Notes: generated by a model from the letters alone, not told the origin. A DNA stretch of 64,000 nt from an uncultured Ectothiorhodospiraceae bacterium (GCA_947260005.1 CAMYOL010000029.1:63077-127076); one strand, 5' to 3'. Numbered from the stretch's first letter, positions 29,467-41,505 are shown. A program made the numbers and translations.

Positions 29467-29609
29467 ATAACTATTTTATTACCACTATTTTTTCAAATAC
29501 GAAATTTCAAATCATTCGTATGGCCAGGAGAAATGCCAATCAAAAAACACTAATAAACAGGAAAAGTTATATAAGATGAGATTAAAGATAATCCCAGTAA
29601 AACAATCTA

Positions 29610-30092
29610 TTATTCGTACTTAACAGAAACAATTTCGTATTCACGATCGCCACCCGGAGCCTGCACTACAGCCACATCATCCTGACTTTTACCAATGAGC
29701 GCACGCGCAATTGGGGATGTCACGGATATTAAGTTCAGCTTAATATCGGCTTCAAGTTCACCAACAATTTGATAAGTCACATCTTTTTCTTCATTGACAT
29801 CAAAAAGTTCTACCGTAGCACCAAACACGATTTTGCTGCCTGCATTTTTTCCAATCGTGACTACATCGATGATATCGGCATTCGATAAGGTACCCTCAAT
29901 TTGCTGGATTCGTCCTTCAGTAAAACTTTGTTGCTCACGCGCCGCATGGTATTCGGCGTTTTCTTTTAAGTCACCATGCTCTCGAGCTTCAGCAATGGCT
30001 TGAATAATGGCGGGACGCTTGACCTTTTTCAATTCTTCAAGCTCAGCTTTTAATCTTTCCGCTCCCTTCGTGGTTATTGGTGCGCGACTCAT
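29610..30092 (-). CDS. greA: Transcription elongation factor GreA
   Basis: GreA rescues backtracked RNA polymerase by stimulating cleavage of the nascent transcript. The 160-residue protein has the N-terminal coiled coil with acidic tip ([27 protein letters not shown] near residues 42-68) and a C-terminal FKBP-like domain with [23 protein letters not shown]. The start overlaps the carB stop by 4 nt (ATGA). carAB-greA is the conserved order. Confidence 0.97.
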   Translation of the reverse strand: MSRAPITTKGAERLKAELEELKKVKRPAIIQAIAEAREHGDLKENAEYHAAREQQSFTEGRIQQIEGTLSNADIIDVVTIGKNAGSKIVFGATVELFDVNEEKDVTYQIVGELEADIKLNLISVTSPIARALIGKSQDDVAVVQAPGGDREYEIVSVKYE

Positions 30093-33000
30093 ACGCCGTT
30101 CTCCCTACTTAGATCTTTATGTATTTCCTGCAGACTCAAAACTGCGGAGTGTTCATTATCTTTAATAGCAATACAAATTGCATCGCCACCTGCCAATGTT
30201 GTTGTATACACGACTTTATTTTGTAAGGCCGCACGGCGAATCTCATAAGAATCTGCCACAGCCTGACGACCCTCAGTCGTATTAACAATTAAATCTATGT
30301 CCTGATTCTTTATCATGTCAACAATATGTGGTCGGCCTTCACCTACTTTATACACTTTTTCACAATCAATTCCAGATTCATTTACAGTTCTCGCAGTCCC
30401 ACGAGTCGCAACCAACTCAAAACCTAATTCCACCAGTTTTTGAGCAACCGGAATTAAATTAGCCTTATCTGCTTCACGGACACTCAAGAATGCCTTGCCT
30501 TTAGTCGGTAGTGTTTCACCTGCACCTAATTGAGCTTTTGAAAAAGCCTCACCAAAAGTTGTACCCACGCCCATTACTTCACCCGTTGATTTCATTTCTG
30601 GACCCAATATTGGATCGACACCAGGGAACTTGATAAAGGGGAATACGGCTTCTTTAACATTATAATAATCTGGAATACGCTCTTCAGTCGCATTTTGTTC
30701 TACCAGGCTCTTACCAACCATACAGAGTGCAGATACCTTTGCTAATGCAATACCTGCAGCTTTCGATATAAAGGGAACCGTCCTTGAGGCACGTGGATTA
30801 ACCTCTAAGACATAAACAGTGTCATCTTTTATCGCAAATTGAGTATTCATCAGACCGATGACATTTAAACCCTTTGCCATCTTAGTGACTTGATCACGCA
30901 TCACATCTTGTAAGTTATTATCGAGATTATAAGGAGGTAGTGAACAGGCTGAATCACCTGAGTGGATACCTGCTTGTTCAATATGCTGCATGATGCCACC
31001 GATTAATACATTTTCACCGTCACAAACGGCATCGACATCAACCTCAACGGCGTCATCTAAAAATCGATCGAGTAAAACAGGAGATTCATTTGAGACTTTG
31101 ACGGCCTCATTCATATAGCGGCGGAGCTCATCTTCATTAAAAACAATTTCCATCGCACGGCCACCGAGAACATAAGATGGACGTACCACCAACGGATAAC
31201 CAATTTCTTCTGCAAGCTGCACCGCTTCATCTTCGGCACGTGCGGTTCGGTTTGGTGGTTGTAATAAGTCCAGGTCAGTTATAAGGTGCTGAAAGCGTTC
31301 ACGATCTTCGGCCAAATCAATTGAATCTGGCGAGGTGCCAATGATGGGTGCGCCTGCGGCTTCTAAATCACGTGCGAGTTTTAACGGAGTCTGTCCGCCA
31401 TATTGAACGATAACCCCTTTTGGTTTCTCTAAATCGATTAACTCCATCACATCTTCAAACGTTAATGGCTCAAAATACAATCGATCAGAGGTATCGTAAT
31501 CGGTTGAGACCGTTTCTGGATTACAGTTAACCATGATGGTCTCAAAGCCTTCATCACGACACGCCATCGCCGCATGCACACAACAATAATCAAATTCGAT
31601 ACCCTGACCAATACGGTTAGGTCCACCACCCAACACCATGATTTTTTCTTTATTGGTCGGGTCGGCTTCACATTCTTCTTCATAGGTAGAATACATATAA
31701 GCGGTATCGGTCGAGAATTCAGCAGCACAGGTATCAACGCGTTTATAAACCGGACGCACATCTTGCTTGATACGATATTCACGGAATAATTTTTCATCGA
31801 CACCTAATAATGTCGCTAAACGTGAATCGGAAAAACCTTTACGTTTTAATTTGCGAATGCGTTGTTCATCCAATGCATCCATACCTTGCTCACGAATTTC
31901 TGATTCAAGATCAATGAGTTCCTTAATCTGAATTAAAAACCATGGATCGATTGCGGTAAACTCAAAGATATCTTCAAGTGTATATCCTGCCCGGAATGCA
32001 TCACCCACATACCAAATCCGATGTGGTCCGGCTGATTGCAATTCTGCACGTATAATCTTTTTTGCATCGGGTAGAGTAAGATCAACCATTTCATTAAAAC
32101 CATCGGTGCCAATTTCCAGACCACGTAATGCTTTTTGTAATGACTCTTGTTGAGTTCGTCCCATCGCCATCACTTCACCAACGGATTTCATTTGTGTTGT
32201 TAATAACTCATTCGCTTGAGGAAATTTCTCAAACGTAAATCTGGGAATTTTTGTCACCACATAATCAATCGTGGGTTCAAAAGAGGCTGGAGTGGCCCCG
32301 CCCGTTATGTCATTTTGTAATTCGTCCAGGGTATAACCAATGGCAAGTTTGGCTGCAATCTTGGCGATTGGAAAGCCGGTGGCCTTGGAAGCCAATGCCG
32401 ACGAACGTGAGACACGCGGATTCATTTCGATAATGATCATGCGACCATTTTCAGGATTAATAGCAAACTGAACATTAGAACCACCGGTGTCTACACCGAT
32501 CTCACGTAATACGGCTAAAGAGGCGTTACGCATAAGTTGATATTCTTTATCCGTTAACGTTTGTGCGGGTGCAACGGTTATAGAATCTCCGGTATGAATC
32601 CCCATTGGATCCAGGTTTTCAATTGAACAGATAATGATGCAGTTATCATTTTTATCACGCACCACTTCCATTTCATATTCTTTCCAACCTAATGCCGATT
32701 CTTCGATCAACAGTTCCTTGGTCGGTGATAAGTCCAGACCTCGTTCACAGATCTCAATAAATTCTTCTTTGTTGTAGGCAATCCCCCCGCCACTACCACC
32801 CATCGTAAATGATGGTCTTATGATCGTAGGAAAACCAACCTGAGCCTGTACCTGCATCGCTTCTTCCATACTATGTGCAATAGCAGAACGGGGCATATCC
32901 AGACCGATTTTTTTCATCGCCTTACGAAATAAATCGCGATCTTCGGCCTTATCGATCGCCTCTTTTGTTGCACCGATCATTTCGACGCCAAATTTCTCCA

Positions 33001-33322
33001 GCACGCCTTCACGATCTAAATCCAACGCACAGTTTAATGAGGTTTGCCCGCCCATCGTTGGTAATAACACGTCTGGTTTTTCTTTTTCGATTATCCTGGC
33101 AACCGTTTCCCAGTTAATCGGTTCGATATAAGTGGCATCCGCCATTTCAGGGTCAGTCATAATCGTCGCCGGATTCGAATTAACCAGAATGACTCGATAA
33201 CCTTCTTCCATTAATGCCTTACAGGCTTGCGCACCGGAATAATCAAACTCACAGGCCTGACCTATCACTATTGGTCCAGCGCCAATAATTAGAATACTGT
33301 TGATGTCGGTTCTTTTTGGCAT
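30089..33322 (-). CDS. carB: Carbamoyl-phosphate synthase large subunit
   Basis: CarB makes carbamoyl phosphate from bicarbonate, ammonia and two ATP for arginine and pyrimidine synthesis. The 1077 residues have two duplicated ATP-grasp halves: [14 protein letters not shown] near residue 170 in the first and [19 protein letters not shown] near residue 715 in the second, with an oligomerisation region between and an allosteric MGS-like domain after about residue 935. AGGAAT precedes the ATG and abuts a palindromic repeat that separates it from carA by 112 nt, wider than usual. greA follows with a 4-nt overlap. Confidence 0.98.
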   Translation of the reverse strand: MPKRTDINSILIIGAGPIVIGQACEFDYSGAQACKALMEEGYRVILVNSNPATIMTDPEMADATYIEPINWETVARIIEKEKPDVLLPTMGGQTSLNCALDLDREGVLEKFGVEMIGATKEAIDKAEDRDLFRKAMKKIGLDMPRSAIAHSMEEAMQVQAQVGFPTIIRPSFTMGGSGGGIAYNKEEFIEICERGLDLSPTKELLIEESALGWKEYEMEVVRDKNDNCIIICSIENLDPMGIHTGDSITVAPAQTLTDKEYQLMRNASLAVLREIGVDTGGSNVQFAINPENGRMIIIEMNPRVSRSSALASKATGFPIAKIAAKLAIGYTLDELQNDITGGATPASFEPTIDYVVTKIPRFTFEKFPQANELLTTQMKSVGEVMAMGRTQQESLQKALRGLEIGTDGFNEMVDLTLPDAKKIIRAELQSAGPHRIWYVGDAFRAGYTLEDIFEFTAIDPWFLIQIKELIDLESEIREQGMDALDEQRIRKLKRKGFSDSRLATLLGVDEKLFREYRIKQDVRPVYKRVDTCAAEFSTDTAYMYSTYEEECEADPTNKEKIMVLGGGPNRIGQGIEFDYCCVHAAMACRDEGFETIMVNCNPETVSTDYDTSDRLYFEPLTFEDVMELIDLEKPKGVIVQYGGQTPLKLARDLEAAGAPIIGTSPDSIDLAEDRERFQHLITDLDLLQPPNRTARAEDEAVQLAEEIGYPLVVRPSYVLGGRAMEIVFNEDELRRYMNEAVKVSNESPVLLDRFLDDAVEVDVDAVCDGENVLIGGIMQHIEQAGIHSGDSACSLPPYNLDNNLQDVMRDQVTKMAKGLNVIGLMNTQFAIKDDTVYVLEVNPRASRTVPFISKAAGIALAKVSALCMVGKSLVEQNATEERIPDYYNVKEAVFPFIKFPGVDPILGPEMKSTGEVMGVGTTFGEAFSKAQLGAGETLPTKGKAFLSVREADKANLIPVAQKLVELGFELVATRGTARTVNESGIDCEKVYKVGEGRPHIVDMIKNQDIDLIVNTTEGRQAVADSYEIRRAALQNKVVYTTTLAGGDAICIAIKDNEHSAVLSLQEIHKDLSRENGV

Positions 33323-33334
33323 ACTTATTCCTAA

Positions 33335-33440
33335 AATTAATAGGGGTCAGAGACGTATTTTTTGATTTCATTTCAACAAAAAATAATTTAAGAAGAAAAA
33401 ATACGTCTCTGACCCCTATTAATTCTGACCCCTATTAATT
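33335..33440. repeat. REP-like palindrome (GGGTCAGAGACG family) between carA and carB
   Basis: Two perfect 29-bp arms, 33335-33363 and 33396-33424, surround a 32-nt AT-rich loop. The arm begins AATTAATAGGGGTCAGAGAC and ends CGTATTTTTT. The last 16 bp of the right arm are repeated directly at 33425-33440, and the carA stop codon lies inside that extra copy. The hairpin would form in the carAB mRNA. A related but larger copy lies at 48015-48160. No transposase of the associated kind is in the window. Confidence 0.85.
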
Positions 33441-34568
33441 TCTATTCATTAAATCGATAAAATGATCAAACAAGCCAACAATATCATGCGGCCCTGGACT
33501 CGCTTCAGGATGTCCTTGAAAACTAAAAGCTGGAATATCAGTGCGCTGTACACCCTGTAGTGATCCATCAAATAATGAACGGTGTGTCGCTATTAATGTT
33601 TCAGGTAATGAATTTTCGTCAACCGCAAAACCATGATTTTGACTGGTGATATGAACTTGTTTGCTTTCTAAATCCTGTACAGGATGATTTGCACCATGAT
33701 GCCCGAACTTCATCTTCGAAGTTTTTGCACCACTCGCTAACGATAACAGTTGATGGCCTAAACAAATTCCGAAGGTTGGGATCGATTTAGCCATAATCGC
33801 TTTTATCGCTTCAATGGCATAATCACATGGCTCAGGATCACCGGGACCATTTGATAAAAACACGCCATCGGGTTTCATTGCCAATACATCTTTGGCAGGA
33901 GTCGTCGCAGGAACCACAGTGACATCACAATCACGATCTGTTAACAGACGCAATATATTACGCTTAACACCAAAATCGTAGGCAATCACCTTGAATTTGT
34001 TGCCCGTCTTTTTCTGATGGCCTAACTCCAGATTCCAGGTGCCTTCGTCCCAGTGATATTGTTTATCTGTGGTAACTTCTTTGGCCAGGTCCATTCCCTT
34101 TAATCCAGGAAACGCTTTGGCTTTTGCAATGGCGCTAGATTTGGCACTGGCCACATCAATCTTGCCTGCAACGATGCAACCATTTTGAGCACCCTTCTCA
34201 CGTAATATACGAGTGAGTTTGCGTGTATCAATATCGGAGATGGCGACAACTTTATTTCGCTTTAGATATTCACCTAACGATTCCTGATTACGCCAGTTAC
34301 TGGCGAGCGGCGGCAAATCTCTTATGATAAGACCCGCTGAAAAAACAGCCATTGATTCTTCATCTTCCGGTGTAGTGCCGACATTGCCAATATGAGGATA
34401 CGTTAGGGTAACGATTTGTTTTGCATAGGAAGGATCAGTCAGGATCTCTTGATAACCGGTCATCGCGGTATTAAATACGACTTCGCCGACTGTTTCACCA
34501 TCAATACCAATTGATTCACCGTGAAAAACAGTGCCGTCTTCAAGTGCCAACAGCGCCGGTGTGCTCAA
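33435..34568 (-). CDS. carA: Carbamoyl-phosphate synthase small (glutaminase) subunit
   Basis: CarA releases ammonia from glutamine and channels it to CarB. The 377-residue protein has the class I amidotransferase domain in its second half: the nucleophile Cys in [11 protein letters not shown] near residue 265, and the His/Glu pair in [11 protein letters not shown] near residue 350. It starts with TTG, as in Pseudomonas, supported by AGGAGG 4 nt upstream. That AGGAGG is part of a perfect palindrome CCTAAATTTAGG. The leader carries a promoter and an attenuator-like hairpin. The C-terminus and stop run into a palindromic repeat. Confidence 0.97.
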   Translation of the reverse strand: MSTPALLALEDGTVFHGESIGIDGETVGEVVFNTAMTGYQEILTDPSYAKQIVTLTYPHIGNVGTTPEDEESMAVFSAGLIIRDLPPLASNWRNQESLGEYLKRNKVVAISDIDTRKLTRILREKGAQNGCIVAGKIDVASAKSSAIAKAKAFPGLKGMDLAKEVTTDKQYHWDEGTWNLELGHQKKTGNKFKVIAYDFGVKRNILRLLTDRDCDVTVVPATTPAKDVLAMKPDGVFLSNGPGDPEPCDYAIEAIKAIMAKSIPTFGICLGHQLLSLASGAKTSKMKFGHHGANHPVQDLESKQVHITSQNHGFAVDENSLPETLIATHRSLFDGSLQGVQRTDIPAFSFQGHPEASPGPHDIVGLFDHFIDLMNRN

Positions 34569-34591
34569 ACGACCTCCTAAATTTAGGCTGT

Positions 34592-34626
34592 AAAAAACGG
34601 GAAGCTCCTAATGGAACATCCCGTTT
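34592..34626 (-). terminator. Attenuator-like terminator in the carA leader (or dapB terminator)
   Basis: On the minus strand AAACGGGA (34626-34619) pairs with TCCCGTTT (34602-34595), with a 16-nt loop and a run of six T ending at 34592. It lies 24 nt upstream of the carA start and downstream of a good promoter, so it can work as a leader attenuator. It would also terminate transcripts from dapB. Attenuation of carAB is known in Pseudomonas; no convincing leader peptide is visible here. Confidence 0.6.
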
Positions 34627-34673
34627 ATAAGAAATTCTGGATTTGGCCGCAATTCTTGTTGCTGACCAGAGCC

Positions 34674-34703
34674 ATTATAACTTAGGAGCACTTTGAGTGT
34701 CTA
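34674..34703 (-). promoter_or_regulatory. carA: Sigma-70 promoter for carAB
   Basis: On the minus strand, TAGACA (-35, five of six matches to TTGACA) and TATAAT (-10, perfect) are separated by 18 nt. The predicted transcript starts near 34667, giving a leader of about 100 nt that contains the terminator hairpin before the TTG start of carA. Confidence 0.6.
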
Positions 34704-34759
34704 TCGAGATTTTTCATCAAAATGTCATAACCTCTTAATAACCAATGGTGAAGCTCAGG

Positions 34760-35581
<822 letters not shown>

Positions 35582-35650
35582 TTAAAATGAAATATGTGAA
35601 GAATGATAGGTGGTTTTGCCTATCGATACCAATTTAGATTTGGCAGAAGA

Positions 35651-38110
35651 TTATTCTTTAGGTTTTTTTTTCGACGAAGGGAACATGGTTCTTAGTGGAA
35701 CATCAGAATCTATTTCTTCTTGGATCGGACTGGGAGATGCAGATAGATCAATATCTGGACCATCTGACTCTAGGGATGGGTCTGACGGAGAAGTTTCTTT
35801 CGGCTGTTCTGTTTCAAGCCCTAAATTTGGATTAGGCTTAATTTCTGGTTCAATAGTCAGACCAGGATCGGGATCCGGCTGCCGCTGCTCAAGCTCTAAT
35901 TTTGGATTGGCCTCAGCTTTTGATTCAATCGCCAGATCAGGTTCAGGATCTAGCTTCGGTTCCTCAAGCTCTAATTTTGGATTGGCTTCAGCTTTTGATT
36001 CAATCGCCAGATGAGGTTCAGGATCTAGCTTCGGTTCCTCAAGCTCTAATTTTGGATTGGCTTCAGCTTTTGATTCAATCGCCAGACCAGGTTCGGGATC
36101 CGGCTGCGGCTGCTCAAGCTCTAATTTTGGTTTGACTTCAACTTTTGATTCAATCGCCAGACCAGGTTCGGGATCCGGCTGCGGCTGCTCAAGCTCTAAT
36201 TTTGGATTGGCTTCAGCTTTTGATTCAATCGCAAAATCAGGTTCAGGATCTAGCTTCGACTGCTCAAGCTCTAATTTTGGTTTGGCTTCAGCTTTTGATT
36301 CAATCGCCAGATCAGGTTCAGGATCCGGCTTCGACTGCTCAAGCTCTAATTTTGGATTGGCTTCAGCTTTTGATTCAATCGCCAGATCAGGTTCAGGATC
36401 CGGCTGCTGCTCAAGTTTGGATACAGGACTAGCCGTCGCTTCCTGTTCAGCTTTCTCTACTAAGTTTTCTACTGCTTTAACTTCGGAATTTGCCTTGGTT
36501 TCACGTTGCATAATATTAACTAAATCACTCTCTAATTCATCAGAAGTGAATGGCAAATTTGTAGATGAAGTCTTGTTAGGATCAGAAGCCGAATTTTTTT
36601 CTGCTTTTTCTTTAATATTTTGCAATTTTGTCTCTAAATCAACTTCTTGTTCTAAAGACGGTTCTGGTTCATCAAGCGATATAAATGGATTCCCTGGTGG
36701 CGCATTATATACCTTGGGAGGTTGGGGTTTTTTCGACACCTGAGCGACAGGTTCTTGTTTTTTTAACTCAGAATTAACTGGAGTTTGTGGCTTTGATGCA
36801 GCAGTCGAAGTTTGTCCCCGGGCTGGTTGCTCTGGTTTTGGCGCAGCGTTCGTAGCTTGTCCCCGGGCTGGTTGCTCTGGTTTTGGCGCAGCGTTCGTAG
36901 CTTGTCCCCGGGCTGGTTGCTCTGGTTTTCGCGCTGCGTTCGTAGCTTGTCCCTGGGCTGGTTGTTCGGTTTTTGGCGCAGCGGTCGAAGCTTGTCCCCG
37001 GGCTGGTTGCTCTGGTTTTGGCGCAGCGTTCGTAGCTTGTCCCTGGGCTGGTTGTTCGGTTTTTGGCGCAGCGGTCGAAGCTTGTCCCCGGGCTGGTTGT
37101 TCTGGTTTTCGCGCTGCGGTCGAAGCTTGTCCCCGGGCTGGTTGTTCGGTTTTTGGCGCAGCAGTCGCAGGTTGTCTCTGTGTGGTAGCTGGTTGCTCCG
37201 TTGAGACAGACGCAGGTGGTAACGTTGTCTCTGTCGTAGTTGAATCAAAGCCTGCCTGCTTTTTCAGCTTACCAAACATGTCTTTGAGACTCTCTTTACC
37301 GCGCGCAACTTTAGTATTAACCGCCCGTTTGAGTTGTTCTTTTGCTGAACGTTCTTTCGCGGCGGCTTCTTCGGCCTTTATGCGTGCCTCGTTTTCACGC
37401 ATCTCCTGTTCACGAATACGACGCTCGACAATAAGCTTATCTCTCAGTTTTTTCTTTGCTTCGTCCGAAATTTCTTCGCCACCAAACAGGGTTCTTTCCT
37501 GACGAATGACAAATTTGCCTAGGCGATCTAGAAACTCATCATCAAACTTTTCCGCTGTTAATTCGTATTTAGAATAACCGGGTTCATTGAAATTTCTTAA
37601 CTCCAGTTTAATCTTACTTTCATTAATATCTGCGTTGATATTTACTGCCAGCGGTAAGGGACCCTCTAATATGAACTTAGCTGAATTTATTTCCTGATTC
37701 ACCTTTCGCGTTTTGCATTCATGGCGAAAAGAATAACATTTGATTTTATCGACCTGCAGCAATACCGCGTCTTTACCAAAAACTTCAAAATCAACCGGAA
37801 CATCTAATACACATTCCATTGTGAATTTAATCTCTTTTAAAGCTTTCGAACTGTCGATAACGACTTTATAGTTTTGCTGCTTAAGTCGTTGCAGCCCCCC
37901 ATTTGGCAACAACGGATATTCGACAAAGGTCTCTAATTTGATGTAGTTCAGATGATTAACAAATTCGGTAAAATACTGGAAGGCCTTGACCATGCGGGGT
38001 TGCATGGTTTCTTTATAATAAGCCTCTAATTTTGCCTGACGCTCGGCAGCAGATGCTTCATTTTCACGTTGACTATCAGCCTGATTTCGTAAATCGTCGA
38101 GTAAGCCCAT
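35651..38110 (-). CDS. Unknown protein with conserved N-terminal domain and two tandem-repeat tracts
   Basis: This encodes an 819-residue protein that I do not recognise. Residues 1-205 look like a folded alpha/beta domain (MVKAFQYFTEFVNHLNYIKLE, ending near GKFVIRQERTLFGGEE). Residues 210-285 are highly charged helix or coiled coil (RRIREQEMRENEARIKAEEAAAKE). Residues about 315-435 hold eight copies of a 15-residue Pro/Gln/Ala repeat (QPARGQATNAAPKPE type), and residues about 563-743 hold seven or more copies of a 25-residue acidic repeat (ESKAEANPKLELEQ.KPDPEPDLAI type). No signal peptide or membrane helix is seen. The C-terminus ends FPSSKKKPKE. It lies downstream of dnaJ on the same strand, 83 nt away. 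The repeats resemble disordered linkers; function unknown. Confidence 0.8.
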   Translation of the reverse strand: MGLLDDLRNQADSQRENEASAAERQAKLEAYYKETMQPRMVKAFQYFTEFVNHLNYIKLETFVEYPLLPNGGLQRLKQQNYKVVIDSSKALKEIKFTMECVLDVPVDFEVFGKDAVLLQVDKIKCYSFRHECKTRKVNQEINSAKFILEGPLPLAVNINADINESKIKLELRNFNEPGYSKYELTAEKFDDEFLDRLGKFVIRQERTLFGGEEISDEAKKKLRDKLIVERRIREQEMRENEARIKAEEAAAKERSAKEQLKRAVNTKVARGKESLKDMFGKLKKQAGFDSTTTETTLPPASVSTEQPATTQRQPATAAPKTEQPARGQASTAARKPEQPARGQASTAAPKTEQPAQGQATNAAPKPEQPARGQASTAAPKTEQPAQGQATNAARKPEQPARGQATNAAPKPEQPARGQATNAAPKPEQPARGQTSTAASKPQTPVNSELKKQEPVAQVSKKPQPPKVYNAPPGNPFISLDEPEPSLEQEVDLETKLQNIKEKAEKNSASDPNKTSSTNLPFTSDELESDLVNIMQRETKANSEVKAVENLVEKAEQEATASPVSKLEQQPDPEPDLAIESKAEANPKLELEQSKPDPEPDLAIESKAEAKPKLELEQSKLDPEPDFAIESKAEANPKLELEQPQPDPEPGLAIESKVEVKPKLELEQPQPDPEPGLAIESKAEANPKLELEEPKLDPEPHLAIESKAEANPKLELEEPKLDPEPDLAIESKAEANPKLELEQRQPDPDPGLTIEPEIKPNPNLGLETEQPKETSPSDPSLESDGPDIDLSASPSPIQEEIDSDVPLRTMFPSSKKKPKE
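35880..36420. repeat. Tandem repeat, 75-bp unit, within the repeat-rich gene
   Basis: Seven units with exact 75-bp period begin at 35891, 35966, 36041, 36116, 36191, 36266 and 36341, each containing AAGCTCTAATTTTGG, followed by a partial unit. Each encodes 25 residues on the minus strand. Units differ by few substitutions and alternate between two subtypes, which indicates recent unequal exchange. Long antisense open frames here are a by-product of the repeat. Confidence 0.95.
36805..37170. repeat. Tandem repeat, 45-bp unit, within the repeat-rich gene
   Basis: Eight units with exact 45-bp period contain GGGCTGGTTG at about 36819, 36864, 36909, 36954, 36999, 37044, 37089 and 37134; a decayed ninth follows near 37180. 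Each encodes 15 residues (QPARGQ...AA.KPE) on the minus strand. GC content is much higher than in the flanks. Confidence 0.95.
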
Positions 38111-38192
38111 GGATCCTATCTTTCCTTAAAACGCCCTTATTTTCAATGGGCAATTTCGGCATAAATTACTCTATTATAGTCGGCTATTTTTC

Positions 38193-39332
38193 TTAAAACT
38201 TCATGTCTTCGAAGAATTTTTTTACCCCATCGAGCCAATTTGAGCTGCGCGGGCTATGCTGGACGCTATCCTCTTCTAGAGACTGGTTAAATTTATCCAG
38301 CAGTTCTTTTTGCTTTTTAGTCAGATTGACCGGCGTTTCAACCAAAACCCTGCATAATAAATCGCCTTGATGGCCGCCACGAACCGATTTCACCCCTTTT
38401 CCACGTAGACGGAATAATTTACCGCTTTGAGTTTCAGCCGGAACCTTCAACTTAACACGGCCATTTAAGGTTGGAACCTCGAGCTCACCACCAATGGCTG
38501 CAGTCGCAATATTGATGGGCACTTCACAGAACAAATCACTGCCATCACGCTCAAAAATAGAATGTTGACGAACGGCGACCTGGACATACAAATCACCTGA
38601 AGGACCACCGTGTTCACCTGCCTCGCCTTCACCGTTAAGACGAATCCGATCACCATTATCCACTCCTGCTGGAATTTTAACCGACAGGGTTTTATGTTTT
38701 TGGGTACGACCCTGGCCATGACAACTAGGACATGGATCGGTAATCATTTTACCTTTGCCATGACAACGTGGACAGGTCTGTTGTAATGAGAAGAAACCCT
38801 GTTGCATACGTACCTGACCTACACCACCACAGGTCGTACAGGTCGCAGGAGAAGTCCCTTTTTTAGCTCCTGAGCCATCGCAGGTTTCACACTTCACATG
38901 CGTTGGTATGCGAATATCGACCTTGGTACCCGCTACCGCCTCTTCAAGATTTAATTCAAGATTGTACTGCAGGTCATCGCCGCGATGGGCATGACTGCCG
39001 CGGCCACGTCCGCCACCTCCGCCAAAAATGTCACCGAACACGTCACCGAAAATATCTGAGAAACTGGCACCACCAGCCCCACCAAAACCGGCTCCACCCA
39101 TGCCGCCTTCAACGCCCGCATGACCATGTTGATCATACATCGCACGTTTTTGGGAGTCGCTTAAAATACCGTAAGCTTCATTCGCCTCTTTAAATTTCTC
39201 TTCGGCTTTTTCATCATCAGGGTTGCGATCCGGATGGTATTTCATCGCCAGACTTTTGTAGGCCTTTTTTAATTCGGCTTCACTGGCATCACGTTTCACA
39301 CCCAGGACTTCGTAATAATCACGTTTGGACAT
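38193..39332 (-). CDS. dnaJ: Chaperone protein DnaJ
   Basis: DnaJ is the Hsp40 co-chaperone that loads substrates on DnaK and stimulates its ATPase. The 379 residues have the J domain with HPDRNPDD (HPD at about 33-35), a Gly/Phe-rich linker (about residues 75-115), four CxxCxGxG zinc motifs between about 145 and 205 ([39 protein letters not shown]) and a C-terminal substrate domain. It is 142 nt downstream of dnaK with a hairpin between them. Confidence 0.98.
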   Translation of the reverse strand: MSKRDYYEVLGVKRDASEAELKKAYKSLAMKYHPDRNPDDEKAEEKFKEANEAYGILSDSQKRAMYDQHGHAGVEGGMGGAGFGGAGGASFSDIFGDVFGDIFGGGGGRGRGSHAHRGDDLQYNLELNLEEAVAGTKVDIRIPTHVKCETCDGSGAKKGTSPATCTTCGGVGQVRMQQGFFSLQQTCPRCHGKGKMITDPCPSCHGQGRTQKHKTLSVKIPAGVDNGDRIRLNGEGEAGEHGGPSGDLYVQVAVRQHSIFERDGSDLFCEVPINIATAAIGGELEVPTLNGRVKLKVPAETQSGKLFRLRGKGVKSVRGGHQGDLLCRVLVETPVNLTKKQKELLDKFNQSLEEDSVQHSPRSSNWLDGVKKFFEDMKF

Positions 39333-39369
39333 AGCGGTTTCTTTAAATAATTATTGTTTCAAATACAAA

Positions 39370-39400
39370 ACAGGCGCGACCTTCAATATGTCGCGCCTGT
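39370..39400 (-). terminator. Hairpin between dnaK and dnaJ
   Basis: An 11-bp perfect stem, ACAGGCGCGAC (39370-39380) with GTCGCGCCTGT (39390-39400) and a 9-nt loop, is followed on the minus strand by TTTTGTATTT. It can act as a partial terminator or mRNA-processing stem that lowers dnaJ relative to dnaK. Confidence 0.6.
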
Positions 39401-39474
39401 TCTAACTAACTGGCTGCTATTGTTCTACTAAAACGAGTTCCAGTAGTGCAAATTAGCCACAAATAAATGGACGC

Positions 39475-41421
39475 TTATTTTTTAGCTTCATCAACCTCTT
39501 CGAATTCAGCATCAACCACATCGTCGGCACCGGCATTGGCACCAGCAGCATCACCCGCTGCTTCCGCGCCAGGCGCTCCGCCAGCGGCTTCAGCACCGCC
39601 TTTTTCAGCATATAAACGCTCAGCCATTTTACCGGATGCTTCGCCTAAGGCTTTGGTCTTAGCTTCAATATCAGCACCATCATCAGTCTTCATAGCCGCT
39701 TCCAGGTCAGTAATAGCAGACTCAATCGCTTCTTTCTCACCGGCTTCGAGTTTGTCGTCGCCTAATTCTTCCATCGACTTCTTAGTGGCATGAATCAAGG
39801 TATCCGCCTGGTTGCGAATACCGACCAGCTCGTGGAACTTCTTATCTTCATCGGCATGCGCTTCGGCATCCTTAACCATCTGTTCGACTTCTTCATCTGA
39901 TAAACCACTGGAGGCTTTAATCACAATGGATTGTTCTTTACCGGTCGCTTTATCTTTCGCCGATACATGTAAAATACCATTCGCATCAATATCAAACACC
40001 ACTTCAATCTGTGGTACCCCTCGTGGCGCAGGTGGAATATCGCTTAAGTCAAAACGACCTAATGATTTATTCGCATCTGAACGCTCACGTTCACCCTGTA
40101 AGACATGAACCGTTACCGCCGACTGATTATCATCCGCCGTTGAGAAGGTTTGGTTCGCCTTGGTTGGGATCGTGGTGTTCTTGTCGATTAGTTTGGTCAT
40201 AACGCCACCGAGGGTTTCGATACCCAGTGATAACGGAGTCACATCAAGTAATAATACATCTTTGACGTCACCACCTAATACACCACCCTGAATCGCCGCA
40301 CCAACTGCGACTGCTTCGTCCGGATTAACATCACGGCGCGGGGCCTTACCGAAAAATTCTTCAACCGTTTCCTGCACTTTCGGCATACGCGATTGACCAC
40401 CGACTAAAATGACATCATCGATTTCTGAGGCTGATAATCCAGCATCTTTTAATGCTTTTTTACATGGTTCTACCGTACGTGCAATCAATTCATCAACTAA
40501 CGATTCAAGTTTGGCACGCGTCACATTGACGTTCATATGTTTTGGACCCGACGCATCCGCAGTGACATAAGGTAGATTGACATCGGTTTGTTGGCTCGAT
40601 GACAATTCAATCTTGGCCTTTTCAGCGCCTTCTTTCAGACGTTGCATGGCTAATGGATCTCCTTTTAAATCCATTCCCTGGTCCTTCTTGAATTCATCAA
40701 CCAGATAATCGATCAAACGTAGATCAAAATCTTCACCACCTAAGAAAGTATCACCATTAGTCGACAATACTTCGATTTGATGTTCGCCATCGATTTCAGC
40801 AATCTCAATGATTGAGACATCAAAGGTACCACCACCCAGGTCATACACAGCAATCTTGCGATCGCCTTCTTTTTTGTCCATACCAAACGCAAGTGCAGCC
40901 GCAGTAGGTTCGTTGATAATACGTTTCACTTCAAGCCCGGCAATCTTACCGGCATCTTTGGTAGCCTGGCGTTGTGAGTCATTAAAGTAAGCAGGAACCG
41001 TGATAACGGCTTCAGTCACTTCTTCACCGAGATAATCTTCAGCGGTCTTTTTCATTTTCTGTAAAACGCGAGCTGAAATTTCAGGTGGCGCCATTTTTTT
41101 ACCGTGGGCTTCGACCCAGGCATCACCATTATCGGCTTTGATGATGTTGTAAGGCACCATCTCAATATCTTTTTGCACTTCCGCATCGGTAAACTTACGA
41201 CCGATTAAGCGCTTAACCGCAAACAGGGTATTTTCAGGATTCGTAACGGCCTGACGCTTGGCAGATTGACCGACAATCACCTCATCATCTTTGGTAAACG
41301 CTACGATCGAAGGCGTCGTGCGATCACCTTCTGAGTTTTCTATTACTTTAGGTGAACCACCCTCCATCACGGCGACGCATGAGTTGGTTGTTCCTAAGTC
41401 AATTCCGATTATTTTTCCCAT
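39475..41421 (-). CDS. dnaK: Chaperone protein DnaK (Hsp70)
   Basis: DnaK is the ATP-dependent Hsp70 chaperone. The 648 residues begin [20 protein letters not shown], with the actin-like ATPase phosphate loops IDLGTTNS and [13 protein letters not shown] near residue 195, the connector [15 protein letters not shown] near residue 390, the substrate-binding domain, and a Gly/Ala-rich C-terminus ending in the EEVDEAKK type tail that co-chaperones recognise. It is preceded by grpE (84 nt). Confidence 0.99.
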   Translation of the reverse strand: MGKIIGIDLGTTNSCVAVMEGGSPKVIENSEGDRTTPSIVAFTKDDEVIVGQSAKRQAVTNPENTLFAVKRLIGRKFTDAEVQKDIEMVPYNIIKADNGDAWVEAHGKKMAPPEISARVLQKMKKTAEDYLGEEVTEAVITVPAYFNDSQRQATKDAGKIAGLEVKRIINEPTAAALAFGMDKKEGDRKIAVYDLGGGTFDVSIIEIAEIDGEHQIEVLSTNGDTFLGGEDFDLRLIDYLVDEFKKDQGMDLKGDPLAMQRLKEGAEKAKIELSSSQQTDVNLPYVTADASGPKHMNVNVTRAKLESLVDELIARTVEPCKKALKDAGLSASEIDDVILVGGQSRMPKVQETVEEFFGKAPRRDVNPDEAVAVGAAIQGGVLGGDVKDVLLLDVTPLSLGIETLGGVMTKLIDKNTTIPTKANQTFSTADDNQSAVTVHVLQGERERSDANKSLGRFDLSDIPPAPRGVPQIEVVFDIDANGILHVSAKDKATGKEQSIVIKASSGLSDEEVEQMVKDAEAHADEDKKFHELVGIRNQADTLIHATKKSMEELGDDKLEAGEKEAIESAITDLEAAMKTDDGADIEAKTKALGEASGKMAERLYAEKGGAEAAGGAPGAEAAGDAAGANAGADDVVDAEFEEVDEAKK

Positions 41422-41505
41422 TTTAAAAATCTCCGATACGATTCAAGTCGTTATCAATTCACTTGTTAATTGTCTGAGTACTTATTAAGGCCATTTAGAT
41501 GGATA

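Noticed and set aside
34603-34660. Short TTG-started leader peptide before the carA hairpin
   Set aside because: No Shine-Dalgarno sequence and no enrichment in regulatory codons; kept only as leader structure.
36057-36743. Long plus-strand open frames across the repeat-rich gene
   Set aside because: They exist only because the 75-bp units lack stops on the opposite strand; there is no ribosome-binding site or protein similarity.
35880-37170. Regular repeats that might suggest a CRISPR array
   Set aside because: The units are contiguous, in frame and coding, with no unique spacers; no cas genes are present.
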